From NCBI RefSeq assembly GCF_013184775.1, contig NZ_JAATVV010000008.1:124001-188000 (forward strand): a DNA stretch of 64,000 nt. The letters are read 5' to 3'. The stretch comes from Martelella sp. HB161492 (GTDB taxonomy: Bacteria > Pseudomonadota > Alphaproteobacteria > Rhizobiales > Rhizobiaceae). Position 1 is the first letter of the stretch. Each line of letters opens with the position of its first letter. This document shows, one piece after another, positions 35,046-43,730 of this stretch. A program made the translations under genes and the position numbers. A model generated the notes under the pieces. That model was not told the origin of the DNA. It searched no databases and saw only the letters and a program-made list of their open reading frames with translations.

Positions 35046-36242
35046 TCATTTGAGGCCATGCATGGCGCGGCCGACCCATTCGAGCCCGCTCGCGCGCACA
35101 TGACCGTAATTGTAGAAACCAAAGCCGGAAACCCCGGCGCTTTCAAGCGCGCTGACCGTTGCGCCAAAGCCGCCTTCGCTGGAATAGTCCGGCGCGCCGG
35201 GCCGCAGCACCGCCCGGATCGACACGTCTTCTCCGGTGCGCGCGCGAATTTCCGACAATTCCGTCAGCGCCGTCTCGGCCGGCGGCGTGTAGAAGCAGAC
35301 TTCCAGCCCATCGGCAACCTTTGACAGTGCCGCAAGATCAGACCCTTCCAGATAGCAAAGACCGACCGGCTGATTGACCGAAGGAATGATGTGGATGCTC
35401 GCATCCTTGCGCACCGCCTCCCGGATCTCTCCGACCAGGCTGGTCACCGCATCGCAGCGCATGCGGTGATAGGCGGCAAGATCGGCATCCAGCACCAGAT
35501 CGGCCTCGACCCAGGCGCGGTTGGTCACGGGATGCGGCTCATAGGCGGCATCCATGGCGCCTGCCACATGTTTCTTCACGCGGCCCCGCAGACCGGCGAA
35601 ATCAATCCCTGCAAATTTTGCACGATTTGCGCAATTTTCGCAGAAACACAGGCCAAGCAGCATTTCCGTGCCCGGCATTGCGCCCAGCAACGCAAATTCA
35701 TGGTGATAGCCGTGGCGGAACGGCAAAAAGCCAGGCGTCTCCAGCGTCAGCCCGGCAACATCGTGAGAATTGGCGATGTCGGCGCAAAGGTTGACGGCAT
35801 AGGCACGCACGTCCGGATTGGAGGGACAAAGCGAATAGACGTAGCGGTCACCGAAAGCGTTCTCGACCACGCAATCGGGATGGCGGGCGCCGAGGAAACT
35901 ATTATGCAGGAGAACGGTCCACGCGCTGACATCGACATCGGAGCGGGCGCAAAGCCGCGCGAACACATCATTGCCGGCCGCAAATCCACTGATTTCCGGC
36001 TTGATCGCTGCGTAGCGCGACGCATCCGCAGCGAAATGCGTGCGCCCGTCTTCGGGAAAGAAGATCTTGCCGTTGATGCCTTTCGGCCTGGTAAACTTGC
36101 CGGCATGATAGGCGGCGGCATAGGTGACCGTGTTCAGGCCAAGCCGATGAACTTCATCGACAAAACGCTGATCATCCATCTCCGCAATGTCCCAGCCATA
36201 GGCAAAAAGACCGCGGTATTTTTCATCTGCTGTTCCATTCAT
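35046..36242 (-). CDS. TIM-barrel glycoside-hydrolase-like protein of unknown function
   Basis: A 398-residue cytoplasmic protein (no signal). RFVDEVHRLGLNTVTYAAAYHAGKF looks like the first barrel strands, SAWTVLLHNS and AGLTLETPGF like later strands, and CFCENCA gives a Cys cluster seen in several glycoside-hydrolase-like barrel families. First gene of the leftward arm, 32 bases before the SDR gene. I do not recognise a named family; a sugar or sugar-acid hydrolase/isomerase role is only inferred. The start at 36242 (MNGTADEKYRG) has no close ribosome site. Confidence 0.65.
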   Translation of the reverse strand: MNGTADEKYRGLFAYGWDIAEMDDQRFVDEVHRLGLNTVTYAAAYHAGKFTRPKGINGKIFFPEDGRTHFAADASRYAAIKPEISGFAAGNDVFARLCARSDVDVSAWTVLLHNSFLGARHPDCVVENAFGDRYVYSLCPSNPDVRAYAVNLCADIANSHDVAGLTLETPGFLPFRHGYHHEFALLGAMPGTEMLLGLCFCENCANRAKFAGIDFAGLRGRVKKHVAGAMDAAYEPHPVTNRAWVEADLVLDADLAAYHRMRCDAVTSLVGEIREAVRKDASIHIIPSVNQPVGLCYLEGSDLAALSKVADGLEVCFYTPPAETALTELSEIRARTGEDVSIRAVLRPGAPDYSSEGGFGATVSALESAGVSGFGFYNYGHVRASGLEWVGRAMHGLK

Positions 36243-36286
36243 CGTGGCTTCTTGCCCTCTTTCTGTCCGGCGAATGCTGACATGGT

Positions 36287-36366
36287 AATGCAAATTGCGC
36301 AATATTTGTTTTTTGCATAATTTTGCATTTCCTGCATTGACGACGAGGAAATCGTCAGCCTAAGCT
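36287..36366. promoter_or_regulatory. Divergent control region of the LacI-associated cluster
   Basis: ATTGCGCAAT (36294-36303) is a perfect CG-centred palindrome of LacI type. AATGCAAA at 36287 is mirrored by TTTTGCAT at 36311 and 36321 (exactly one helical turn apart), with a further TGCAT at 36333. TTGACG (36337) and TAAGCT (36361), 18 bases apart, make a plausible rightward promoter, and TGACGA/TCGTCA (36338-36357) is a small inverted repeat inside it. Confidence 0.6.
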
Positions 36367-36418
36367 AAAGTCGTAGGGGAACGCCGGCACAAGACCGGCT
36401 CCAATCTGGAGAAAAATC

Positions 36419-37675
36419 ATGCATCAGCTTTCCACGCGCAAGATCAAGGGCGCAATGCGTCTTACACTTGCCGCTTCCACACTCGCCATTCTTGCCGCAG
36501 GCGCCGCCGAGGCAGGCACCGTGCGGGTGACGATCCCGGAATATTCTTCCAACACCATGCCATATTTCCAGCAGGCCGCCGACGCCTTCATGGCGGAACA
36601 TCCCGACACCAAGATCGAACTTGAAATGGTGCCGTGGGCCTCGCTGCAGCAGAAGCTCGTCACCGACATTTCCGGTGGCGTCAATGCCGACCTCGCCGTG
36701 ATCGGCACCCGCTGGATTCTCGATTATGCCGATCAGGGCGTTGTCGAACCGCTCGACAGCTATATGGACGATGCCTTCAAGGATCGCTTCTTCCAGACCT
36801 TCCTGACGCCTTCGGTCGTCGACGGCACAACCTATGGCCTGCCGATCGCCGCTTCGGCCCGCGCCATGTTCTACAACAAGGACCTGTTGAAGGAAGCCGG
36901 CTTTGATGCCCCGCCGGCCACCTGGGACGACATGCTGACCGTTTCGCGCGCCATCAAGGATCTCGGCAAGGACGGCACTTATGCCTATGGCATTCAGGGC
37001 AAGAGCACCGAGACGGACGTCTACTGGTACTACCCGATGTGGAGCTACGGCGGCACCATTCTCAATGCCGATGGCAAGTCGGCCGTCAATTCGGATGCCG
37101 GCAAGAAGGCCATGGACATCTACACGACGATGATCAAGGAAGGCCTGACCGAACCGGGCGTGACCGACTATCAGCGCGCCGACATCGAGAACCTGTTCAA
37201 GCAGGGCAAACTCGGCATGGTCATCACCGGCCCGTTCCTGTCCAAGCAGCTGAAGGAACAGGCACCGGACCTGAACTACGGCCTCGCTGCCGTTCCGAAG
37301 GGCACCACCTCCGCGACCTACGGCGTGACCGACTCGATCGTGATGTTCCAGAATTCCAAGGTCAAGGATGAGGCCTGGGCCTTCCTCGACTTCCTCTTCA
37401 CCACCGATCAGCGCGTCAAGTTCGATCAGGCCGAAGGTTTCCTGCCGGTCAACAAGGAAGAGGCAGCCAATCCGATGTTTGCTGACAATGCCGACCTGAA
37501 GGTGTTCACCGACCTTCTGGCAGGCGCCCATTTTGCCCCGCTGGTCGCCGGCTGGGAAGAAATCGCCGACGCCACGATTACCGACCTGCAGTCGACCTAT
37601 CTCGGTCAGATGGAGCCCGATGCGGCGCTGTCCGACATCGAGACCAAGGTCAACGACGTCATCTCGCAGAACTGA
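36419..37675 (+). CDS. ABC transporter solute-binding protein, family 1
   Basis: A 418-residue periplasmic binding protein with a signal peptide (basic MHQLSTRKIKGAMR, hydrophobic LTLAASTLAILAAG, cleavage near AAEAG). The mature part has the SBP_bac_1 pattern: EYSSNTMPYFQQAADAFMAEHPD, ISGGVNADLAVIGTRW, YGLPIAASARAMFYNKDLLKEAGF and GKLGMVITGPFL. Proteins of this family bind sugars, polyols or sugar acids. First gene of the rightward operon; GGAGAAA before the ATG. It is probably the strongest expressed gene of the unit. Confidence 0.94.
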   Translation: MHQLSTRKIKGAMRLTLAASTLAILAAGAAEAGTVRVTIPEYSSNTMPYFQQAADAFMAEHPDTKIELEMVPWASLQQKLVTDISGGVNADLAVIGTRWILDYADQGVVEPLDSYMDDAFKDRFFQTFLTPSVVDGTTYGLPIAASARAMFYNKDLLKEAGFDAPPATWDDMLTVSRAIKDLGKDGTYAYGIQGKSTETDVYWYYPMWSYGGTILNADGKSAVNSDAGKKAMDIYTTMIKEGLTEPGVTDYQRADIENLFKQGKLGMVITGPFLSKQLKEQAPDLNYGLAAVPKGTTSATYGVTDSIVMFQNSKVKDEAWAFLDFLFTTDQRVKFDQAEGFLPVNKEEAANPMFADNADLKVFTDLLAGAHFAPLVAGWEEIADATITDLQSTYLGQMEPDAALSDIETKVNDVISQN

Positions 37676-37688
37676 GGACAAGGCCGCA

Positions 37689-38633
37689 ATGCCCGCTCAT
37701 TCCGTATCCGACCCGGAGATGGCGCGTGACGGGGGCATTGCGGCCCCCACTCCCCTCTCGCTCTGGTCAAAAAAGCTGGCGCCGCTACTGTTTATCGGCC
37801 CTGGCCTCATCCTTTCAGCCTTCATCATCATCTACCCGGTCTATGCGCTGATCCAGACCTCGCTGCGCAAGGTCACCCGTTTCGGCCAGGTGAAGGGGCT
37901 GAATGATTTTGCCAATTTTCACGCGGTTTTTTCCGACCCGCTGTTTCAGCAGGCGGCCATACGCTCGGTCTGGTGGACGCTGCTGGTGGTCGGCGGCACG
38001 CTGATCTGCTCGGTCGGCCTGGCGCTGATCCTCAATGACAAATTCCACGGCCGCGGCTTTGCCCGGGTGATCGTCATGCTGCCCTGGTCGGTATCGCTGT
38101 CGCTCCTGACGGTTGTCTGGCGCTGGGCGCTGAACGGTGAGACCGGCTATCTCAACCATCTGCTGGAACAGCTCGGTATTCTGCGCGATCCGGTGGTCTG
38201 GCTGTCCAGTGGCTCAACAGCCTTCACTGTGATGATCCTGATCGGCATCATCGTCTCAATCCCCTTCACGGTAACGATCTTCCTCGGCGGTCTGTCGTCC
38301 CTGCCCTCGGATCTCTACGAGGCAGCCAGGATGGAAGGGGCATCGAACTGGCACTGTTTCAAGACCATCACCCTGCCGATGATGAAGCCCTATCTCAACA
38401 TCGCCATCGTCCTGAACGTGATCTATGTCTTCAATTCCTTCCCGATCATCTGGATCCTGACGGAAGGCGGACCGGCCAATTCCACCGATATTCTGGTGAC
38501 CTATCTCTACAAGATCGCCTTCAAATACGGAAAGCTCGGCGAAGCATCTGTCGTATCGCTCCTGATGTTCGTCTTTCTGACCATCTTCGCCATGATCTAT
38601 CTGCGCCTCGTTCGGGAGGAAAAAAATGGCTGA
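37689..38633 (+). CDS. ABC transporter permease (MalF/UgpA type)
   Basis: A 314-residue inner-membrane permease with six helices; the first is at about residues 33-55 (LLFIGPGLILSAFIIIYPVYALIQTS). The EAA coupling motif is present as LYEAARMEGASNWHCFKTITLPMM near residue 212. It starts 14 bases after the binding-protein stop with AGGACAAGG upstream, and its last codons overlap the next permease start by 8 bases. Confidence 0.93.
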   Translation: MPAHSVSDPEMARDGGIAAPTPLSLWSKKLAPLLFIGPGLILSAFIIIYPVYALIQTSLRKVTRFGQVKGLNDFANFHAVFSDPLFQQAAIRSVWWTLLVVGGTLICSVGLALILNDKFHGRGFARVIVMLPWSVSLSLLTVVWRWALNGETGYLNHLLEQLGILRDPVVWLSSGSTAFTVMILIGIIVSIPFTVTIFLGGLSSLPSDLYEAARMEGASNWHCFKTITLPMMKPYLNIAIVLNVIYVFNSFPIIWILTEGGPANSTDILVTYLYKIAFKYGKLGEASVVSLLMFVFLTIFAMIYLRLVREEKNG

Positions 38634-39456
38634 TGCCCGTCGCTCCCTGATCTACTGGATCATTCTGTCTCCGCTGGTCGTCATCAACCTCTTCCCCTTT
38701 GCGGTGATGATTTCGACGTCGCTGACGCCGGGCGATGAGGTCCTGTCCGGTGACCCGCGCTGGATCCCGAGCCATTTTGCCTGGGTCAACTTCAAGGACA
38801 TGTGGCAAACCGTCGGTTTCGGCGAGGCGCTTACCAACTCGCTTGTTGTCGGCGTTCTGACGACGGTTCTGACCATCCTCGTCTCTGTGCCGGCCGCCTA
38901 TGCCATGGTGCGCCTCACCTTCAAGGGCAAGTCGACCTTCCAGACATTCCTTCTGGTGACGCAGATGTTTTCGCCGGTGGTGCTGGTGATCGGCCTGTTC
39001 CGGCTTGTGGTCGGCATTGGCGCGCTCGATTCGCTGATCGCGCTTTCGGTGCTCTATTGCTGCTTCCACATCGCCTTTGCCGTCTGGATGCTGCGCTCCT
39101 ATTTCGCCTCCATTCCCGTCGAGCTGGAACATGCCGCCTGGCTGGAGGGTGCCTCCGCCTTCCACGCCATCCGCACGGTGTTCGTGCCGATGGCAGCGCC
39201 TGCCGTTGCCGTAACGGCGCTTTTCACCTTCATCGGCGCCTGGAACGAATATGCGCTGGCACTCGCCATATTGCGCTCGTCCGAACATTACACGCTGCCG
39301 CTGAAGATCGCCGCCCTGTCGTCCGGCCGCTACCAGATCGAGTGGCATCATGTGATGGCCGCGACCTTTGTCGCCACCATACCCGTCGCCATTCTGTTCA
39401 TGTGGCTGCAGCGGCACATGATCACCGGGCTCTCCGGCGGAGCGGTAAAGGGCTGA
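38626..39456 (+). CDS. ABC transporter permease (MalG/UgpE type)
   Basis: A 276-residue second permease with six helices. The EAA loop ELEHAAWLEGASAFHAIRTVF lies near residue 167 and the typical MalG-like end is FMWLQRHMITGLSGGAVKG. GGGAGG precedes the ATG, which sits inside the end of the first permease gene. It completes the importer with the ATPase encoded on the opposite strand. Confidence 0.93.
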   Translation: MADARRSLIYWIILSPLVVINLFPFAVMISTSLTPGDEVLSGDPRWIPSHFAWVNFKDMWQTVGFGEALTNSLVVGVLTTVLTILVSVPAAYAMVRLTFKGKSTFQTFLLVTQMFSPVVLVIGLFRLVVGIGALDSLIALSVLYCCFHIAFAVWMLRSYFASIPVELEHAAWLEGASAFHAIRTVFVPMAAPAVAVTALFTFIGAWNEYALALAILRSSEHYTLPLKIAALSSGRYQIEWHHVMAATFVATIPVAILFMWLQRHMITGLSGGAVKG

Positions 39457-39488
39457 TCCTTTTCAATTCAAGACTGTGAGTTAAGACA

Positions 39489-39875
39489 ATGTCCGAACTG
39501 AAACATTTCCATGCACCCGAGACCTCGCCCAGCGCGGCACCGCTGAGCCCTGCCGTGCGCGCCGGTGATTTCGTCTATGTTTCCGGCCAGGTGCCGGTCT
39601 GCGCGGATGGCTCGATCGCCCCGCATGATATCGAGACACAGACGACCCAGGTGATGAAGAACATCGAGAAGGCGCTGAAGCTTGCCGGCTGCGAGATGAA
39701 GGATGTCTGCAAGACGACCGCCTGGCTCCATGATGCCCGCGATTTCGGTCGCTTCAACAAGGCCTATGCGGCGTTTTTCGAGCCCGGAAAATTCCCGGCC
39801 CGCACCACCAGCGAGGCACGTCTGATGATCAACATTCTCGTCGAGATCGAGGCGATCGCCTACAAGCCGCTCTGA
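39489..39875 (+). CDS. RidA/YjgF-family enamine-imine deaminase
   Basis: A 128-residue trimeric RidA-type protein: SPAVRAGDFVYVSGQVPV, then TTQVMKNIEKALKLAGCEMKDVCKTTAWL, and PARTTSEARLMINILVEIEAIAY with the conserved Arg in the active site (PARTTSE). RidA proteins hydrolyse reactive enamines/imines released by PLP enzymes, e.g. 2-aminoacrylate from serine. It sits in the same cluster as a D-hydroxy-amino-acid PLP enzyme, which gives it a natural partner. 32 bases after the permease stop. Confidence 0.92.
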   Translation: MSELKHFHAPETSPSAAPLSPAVRAGDFVYVSGQVPVCADGSIAPHDIETQTTQVMKNIEKALKLAGCEMKDVCKTTAWLHDARDFGRFNKAYAAFFEPGKFPARTTSEARLMINILVEIEAIAYKPL

Positions 39876-39913
39876 GCGATCCGGGCGTCCTCAAACCAAG
39901 AAAAGCATTCGAT

Positions 39914-39937
39914 CTGCCAGCCACTGATGGGTGGCAG
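39914..39937 (+). other. Intercistronic hairpin between the RidA and amidohydrolase genes
   Basis: CTGCCAGCCA and TGGGTGGCAG pair with one G-G mismatch around CTGA, 21 bases before the amidohydrolase start. No T-run. It could tune expression within the operon by RNA processing. Confidence 0.4.
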
Positions 39938-39958
39938 AGCCTGAACGGAGTCACTTCT

Positions 39959-41164
39959 ATGACCACCACAACTGCGTCCGCACCCTATGATCTGATCCTG
40001 AAGGGTGGCCGCGTACTTGACGAGCGCAACGGCATAGACGGCGTTTTCGACGTCGCCGTCAGGCACGGAGCGATCGCGGCGGTCGCGGCCGATATCAGCA
40101 CCGAGGGCGCCAAGAGGGTTGAGGATGTGAAGGGCAAGCTGGTTGTCCCGGGCCTGATCGACCTGCACACCCATGTCTATCATAAGGCGACCTCACTCAG
40201 CGTCGATCCCAACATGATTGCCCGCCGCTCGGCCATGACCACGCTCGTCGATGCCGGCAGTGCGGGTGCCGGAAACTATGACGGTTTCCGCGACTATGTC
40301 ATGGCCCATTCGCCCTATCGCATTCTCGCCTTCCTCAACATCTCGTTTCCCGGCATTTTCGGCTTCGACAAGGGCCTGTTCATCGGTGAGGCCACGTTGC
40401 GCGAAATGCTGCCGGTTGATCGCTGCGTTGCCAAGATCGAGGAAAACCGCGACAAGATCATCGGCGTCAAGGTCCGTATCGGCGGACCGGCCACGGGTGA
40501 ACTGGCGCTCGGGGCGCTGGAGCTGGCGCTGGAAGCCGCCGAGAAGGTCGGCCTGCCGCTGATGACCCATATTGGCGGACCGCCGCCATCCTATGCCGAC
40601 GTCGTCTCGATGCTGCGCCCCGGCGATATTCTCACCCATTGCTATCGCCCCTCGCCCAATTCGGCGCTGACCGAGGATGGCGAGATCCTGCCCGAGATCA
40701 TCGCGGCGCGCAAACGCGGCGTCCTTTTCGATATTGCCCACGGCATGGGTGCCTTTTCCTACGAGACCGCCGAACCGGCGATCCGTCAGGATTTCCTGCC
40801 CGACATCATCTCCTCGGACGTCCATGTCGTTGCCGTCGAGGGGCCCGGCTATGACCTCCTGCATGTGATGAGCAAGCTCTATAATTGCGGCGTTTCCCTG
40901 CCGGAGGTGATCGGCATGTCGACCAGCCGTCCGGCGCTTTCGATCCGCCGCCCGGATCTCGGCCATATCGGCGTCGGCGCCAATGCCGATATCACCGTAC
41001 TGGATGACTGCGAGGCCAATTTCATTTTCTCCGATGTGCGTGGAACGGAACGTCCCGGAAAGCGCATGCTGCAGCCCGTCGCCTGCTATCTTGGCGGCAA
41101 GGAAATGGAAGTGGGCCGCCGCCCCTTCGAGGAGCGTTTCCTGACACGCTGCGCCTGCTGCTGA
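39959..41164 (+). CDS. Amidohydrolase-superfamily metallohydrolase, COG3964 type
   Basis: A 401-residue TIM-barrel hydrolase often misannotated as dihydroorotase. Metal-site elements are in order: DLHTHVYH (HxH, about residue 70), the bridging Lys in IIGVKVRIGG (about 165), MTHIGGPP (His), ILTHCYR (His) and IISSDVH (Asp, about 284). The TLVDAGSAGAGN and SLSVDP segments mark COG3964. Characterised members (Agrobacterium Atu3266 and an Ochrobactrum homologue) hydrolyse acetyl esters of (R)-alpha-hydroxy acids such as acetyl-(R)-mandelate, so a deacylation step on the imported compound is likely. GGAG before the ATG. Confidence 0.87.
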   Translation: MTTTTASAPYDLILKGGRVLDERNGIDGVFDVAVRHGAIAAVAADISTEGAKRVEDVKGKLVVPGLIDLHTHVYHKATSLSVDPNMIARRSAMTTLVDAGSAGAGNYDGFRDYVMAHSPYRILAFLNISFPGIFGFDKGLFIGEATLREMLPVDRCVAKIEENRDKIIGVKVRIGGPATGELALGALELALEAAEKVGLPLMTHIGGPPPSYADVVSMLRPGDILTHCYRPSPNSALTEDGEILPEIIAARKRGVLFDIAHGMGAFSYETAEPAIRQDFLPDIISSDVHVVAVEGPGYDLLHVMSKLYNCGVSLPEVIGMSTSRPALSIRRPDLGHIGVGANADITVLDDCEANFIFSDVRGTERPGKRMLQPVACYLGGKEMEVGRRPFEERFLTRCACC

Positions 41165-41172
41165 GGACGACC

Positions 41173-41928
41173 ATGACAAGACCGATGATCGAGATCTGCG
41201 TCGAGGGTCTGGAACAGGCGCTTGCAGCAGAAGAGGCAGGTGCCGAACGCATCGAGCTTTGCGCTGCGCTTGCCAGCGAAGGCGGGATCACACCTTCGAT
41301 GGGCGAAATCCGGCTGGCGGTCGCTCGTCTTTCCATACCCGTCTTCCCGATCATCCGCCCGCGCGGCGGCGATTTCTGCTACAGCGATGCGGAATTCGAA
41401 GTGATCCTGGCTGATATTGCTGCTGCCAAGGAGGCCGGAGCTGCAGGCGTGGTGACCGGCATTCTCACTGCGGACGGCCGCATTGATGTCGATCGCATGA
41501 AAAAGGCCGTTGCCGCGGCCCGGCCGATGGGCGTGACCTGCCACCGTGCCTTCGACATGACCCGCGATCCGCTCGAAGCCATTGATGACCTGATCGAGGC
41601 CGGGGTGGACCGCCTATTGTCCTCCGGTCAGCGCATCACGGCGGAGGCCGGAAAGGACATTCTGAAAACCATGATCGCCCATGCCAATGGCCGGATCATC
41701 ATCATGGTGTGCGGCGATCCCGATCCGCGATCGCTCTTTGCCGAGGACAACCCTGTCACCGGCATTGATTTCCATTTCGGCGCCACCGCCTTTTTCGACA
41801 GTCCGATGCGCTACCGCAACCCGCATGTCTCCATGGGCAAAGGCACCGAGGACCGGGAATATCGCCGCTTCAGACTGGACGGCGAGGCCGTTCGCGCAAA
41901 GGCTAAGGCACTCAGGGACCGGTTCTGA
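41173..41928 (+). CDS. cutC: CutC family protein
   Basis: A 251-residue TIM-barrel protein: IEICVEGLEQALAAEEAGAERIELCAAL, PIIRPRGGDFCYSDAE, GVTCHRAFDMTRDP and VDRLLSSGQRITAEAG are the CutC signatures. The family was named for copper homeostasis in E. coli, but that role is disputed and many copies lie in carbohydrate clusters, as here. Last gene of the rightward arm, 8 bases after the amidohydrolase stop. A catabolic role is inferred from position. Confidence 0.9.
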   Translation: MTRPMIEICVEGLEQALAAEEAGAERIELCAALASEGGITPSMGEIRLAVARLSIPVFPIIRPRGGDFCYSDAEFEVILADIAAAKEAGAAGVVTGILTADGRIDVDRMKKAVAAARPMGVTCHRAFDMTRDPLEAIDDLIEAGVDRLLSSGQRITAEAGKDILKTMIAHANGRIIIMVCGDPDPRSLFAEDNPVTGIDFHFGATAFFDSPMRYRNPHVSMGKGTEDREYRRFRLDGEAVRAKAKALRDRF

Positions 41929-41936
41929 GCCTTTTC

Positions 41937-42845
41937 CTATCCACGGCTGAACCGCCCCGGCGGCATGCCGACATGTCGGCTGAAGGCGGTAGAAAAGGTG
42001 CTGGCGGAGCCGTAACCGATCCGCTCGGCCACCTGATCAAGCGCCAGACGCCCCTCCCGCAACAGGTCTTTGGCAATGGTCATGCGCCAGGTCAGAAGAT
42101 ATTCCATCGGCCTGACACCGACGACAGCGGCGAAACGGCGGAAGAAGCTTGTGCGTGACATGCCTGCCACCTCCGCCAGAGCGTGCACGGTCCATGCCCG
42201 TTCGACCTCGGCATGGATCTGACGCAGCGCAGGCGCGATGCGCGGATCGGCAAGGCCGCGGAGCAGGCCCGGCCGGGTCTTTTCTGCCGGGATCGACCGC
42301 AAGGCCTCGATCAGCAGTATCTCGACCAGCCGTTCCAGAATGAGGTCACGCCCGATATCATCGCGGGCGGACTCCTCCCCGACATAGCGCACCAGCTCCG
42401 CCAGTCGTGGCACCCCGCGGACATGGATCATGACCGGCAGCAGCGACACGAGCAGATCGGCATCCGGCGAGGCAAAGGAGAAATAGCCGCCGAACTGCCT
42501 GAGATCCGGCGGACCATCCTTGCGCCCATAGCGCATATCACCGGTTGCCGGTAACGCCATATGCGGATCGCGGTGAACCGGCTGGGCAGGATCCAGCCCT
42601 GCCATGGTGAAGGCCGGCGTTGCTGGCAGCAGCACGAAATCGCCGGTTTCGAGAAGAACCGGCACCTCACCATCCACCGTCAGCCGGCAGCACCCTTCGG
42701 TGACGGCGCAAAAGCCCGGCGCGCCAGATGCCGCATAGCGAACGGCCCAGCGCCCGGCGCCACTGATCTGCTTGGAGAAGACGGCTCGCGGCTTCAGCAG
42801 CCTGACAATTTCCGTAAGAGGATCGGACAATTGGAACTCTTGCAA
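41937..42845 (-). CDS. AraC-family transcriptional regulator (Cupin_6)
   Basis: A 302-residue regulator. The N-terminal cupin domain of the AraC Cupin_6 type covers about residues 5-185 (AVTEGCCRLTVDGEVPVLLETGDFVLLPA). The C-terminal AraC DNA-binding domain has WTVHALAEVAGMSRTSFFRRFAAVVG and LDQVAERIGYGSASTFSTAFSRHVGMPPGRF. Divergent from the SDR gene at 42931 and only 85 bases from it, so it probably regulates that gene. The two-gene arrangement with an SDR is very common in proteobacteria. It converges with cutC. Confidence 0.93.
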   Translation of the reverse strand: MQEFQLSDPLTEIVRLLKPRAVFSKQISGAGRWAVRYAASGAPGFCAVTEGCCRLTVDGEVPVLLETGDFVLLPATPAFTMAGLDPAQPVHRDPHMALPATGDMRYGRKDGPPDLRQFGGYFSFASPDADLLVSLLPVMIHVRGVPRLAELVRYVGEESARDDIGRDLILERLVEILLIEALRSIPAEKTRPGLLRGLADPRIAPALRQIHAEVERAWTVHALAEVAGMSRTSFFRRFAAVVGVRPMEYLLTWRMTIAKDLLREGRLALDQVAERIGYGSASTFSTAFSRHVGMPPGRFSRG

Positions 42846-42930
42846 ATTTTATTGGCACTATTCATTGATGATCGTTTCAGATTTGTCCTTAAATTTACGC
42901 CTGTCAACACGAGAACGACAGGAGACCGAC

Positions 42931-43668
42931 ATGAAAACCGTCCTCATCACCGGCACCTCATCCGGTTACGGCCATGAAACCGCGCTGCATTTTCTGGCGA
43001 AGGGCTGGAACGTCATCGCCACCATGCGCAATCCCCGCAGCGAAGGCTTTCCGGTTTCAGACCGGCTGCGCCTTCTGCCGCTGGACGTGACCCGCCCCGA
43101 CAGCATCGCCGCAGCGATCGCGGCGGCGGACGGGATCGACGTGCTTGTCAACAATGCCGGGATCGGCGTGGTCGGCGCGTTTGAAGCGACACCGATGGCG
43201 CATATCCGCAAGGTGTTCGAGACCAACACATTCGGCACGATGGCGATGACCCAGTCGGTTATCCCGGCGATGCGTGCGCGCGGCGGCGGCGTTATTGTCA
43301 ATGTCACCTCCAGCGCCACACTCGCGCCCATGCCGCTCGCCGCCGCCTATACCGCCAGCAAGCAGGCCATAGAGGGTTTTACGGGTTCGCTGGCCCACGA
43401 ACTGGCCGCCTTCGGCATAGCCGCCAAGCTGGTGGAGCCCGGCTATGCGCCGACCACCCGCTTTGCAGCAAACACGGACATTCCGGTGATGGATCTGATC
43501 CCCGAAGCCTATGCCGCTTTTGCCGGACCAATCTTTGCCGGCTATGCCAGCCCCGCTCTGACGACCAGGGAAAGCGATGTCGCGGCAGCCATCTGGCAGG
43601 CGGCAACCGATGGCACGGCACGCCTGCGCTATCCTGCCGGCGCCGATGCCATCCAGCTGGCTGGCTAG
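42931..43668 (+). CDS. SDR-family oxidoreductase
   Basis: A 245-residue short-chain dehydrogenase: TGTSSGYGHET (cofactor loop, residues 7-17), NNAGIGVVG, VNVTSSAT with catalytic Ser, YTASKQA (Tyr/Lys) and PGYAPTTRF. Arg in TMRNPRSEG after strand 2 suggests NADP. Start at 42931 has AGGAGA upstream; an earlier in-frame ATG crosses the promoter region. Likely target of the divergent AraC regulator. The TAG stop lies in a CTAGCGCATC sequence like the repeat borders. Confidence 0.92.
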   Translation: MKTVLITGTSSGYGHETALHFLAKGWNVIATMRNPRSEGFPVSDRLRLLPLDVTRPDSIAAAIAAADGIDVLVNNAGIGVVGAFEATPMAHIRKVFETNTFGTMAMTQSVIPAMRARGGGVIVNVTSSATLAPMPLAAAYTASKQAIEGFTGSLAHELAAFGIAAKLVEPGYAPTTRFAANTDIPVMDLIPEAYAAFAGPIFAGYASPALTTRESDVAAAIWQAATDGTARLRYPAGADAIQLAG

Positions 43669-43684
43669 CGCATCGAAGATGCGC
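43665..43684 (+). repeat. Short remnant of the CTAG-bounded repeat
   Basis: CTAGCGCATCG at the stop of the SDR gene is identical to the border of the RIME-like elements, but is followed immediately by AAGATGCGC, so that GCGCATC and GATGCGC form a tight hairpin. It looks like an internally deleted copy. Confidence 0.5.
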
Positions 43685-43730
43685 GGCAGCGGGCAGGCCG
43701 CACATGGCGTTTGCCAGCCCTATCCTTTCA

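Noticed and set aside
36365-37681. A 438-codon leftward frame opposite the solute-binding protein
   Set aside because: Mirror frame of a well-defined periplasmic binding protein; Gly/Arg-rich shadow composition.
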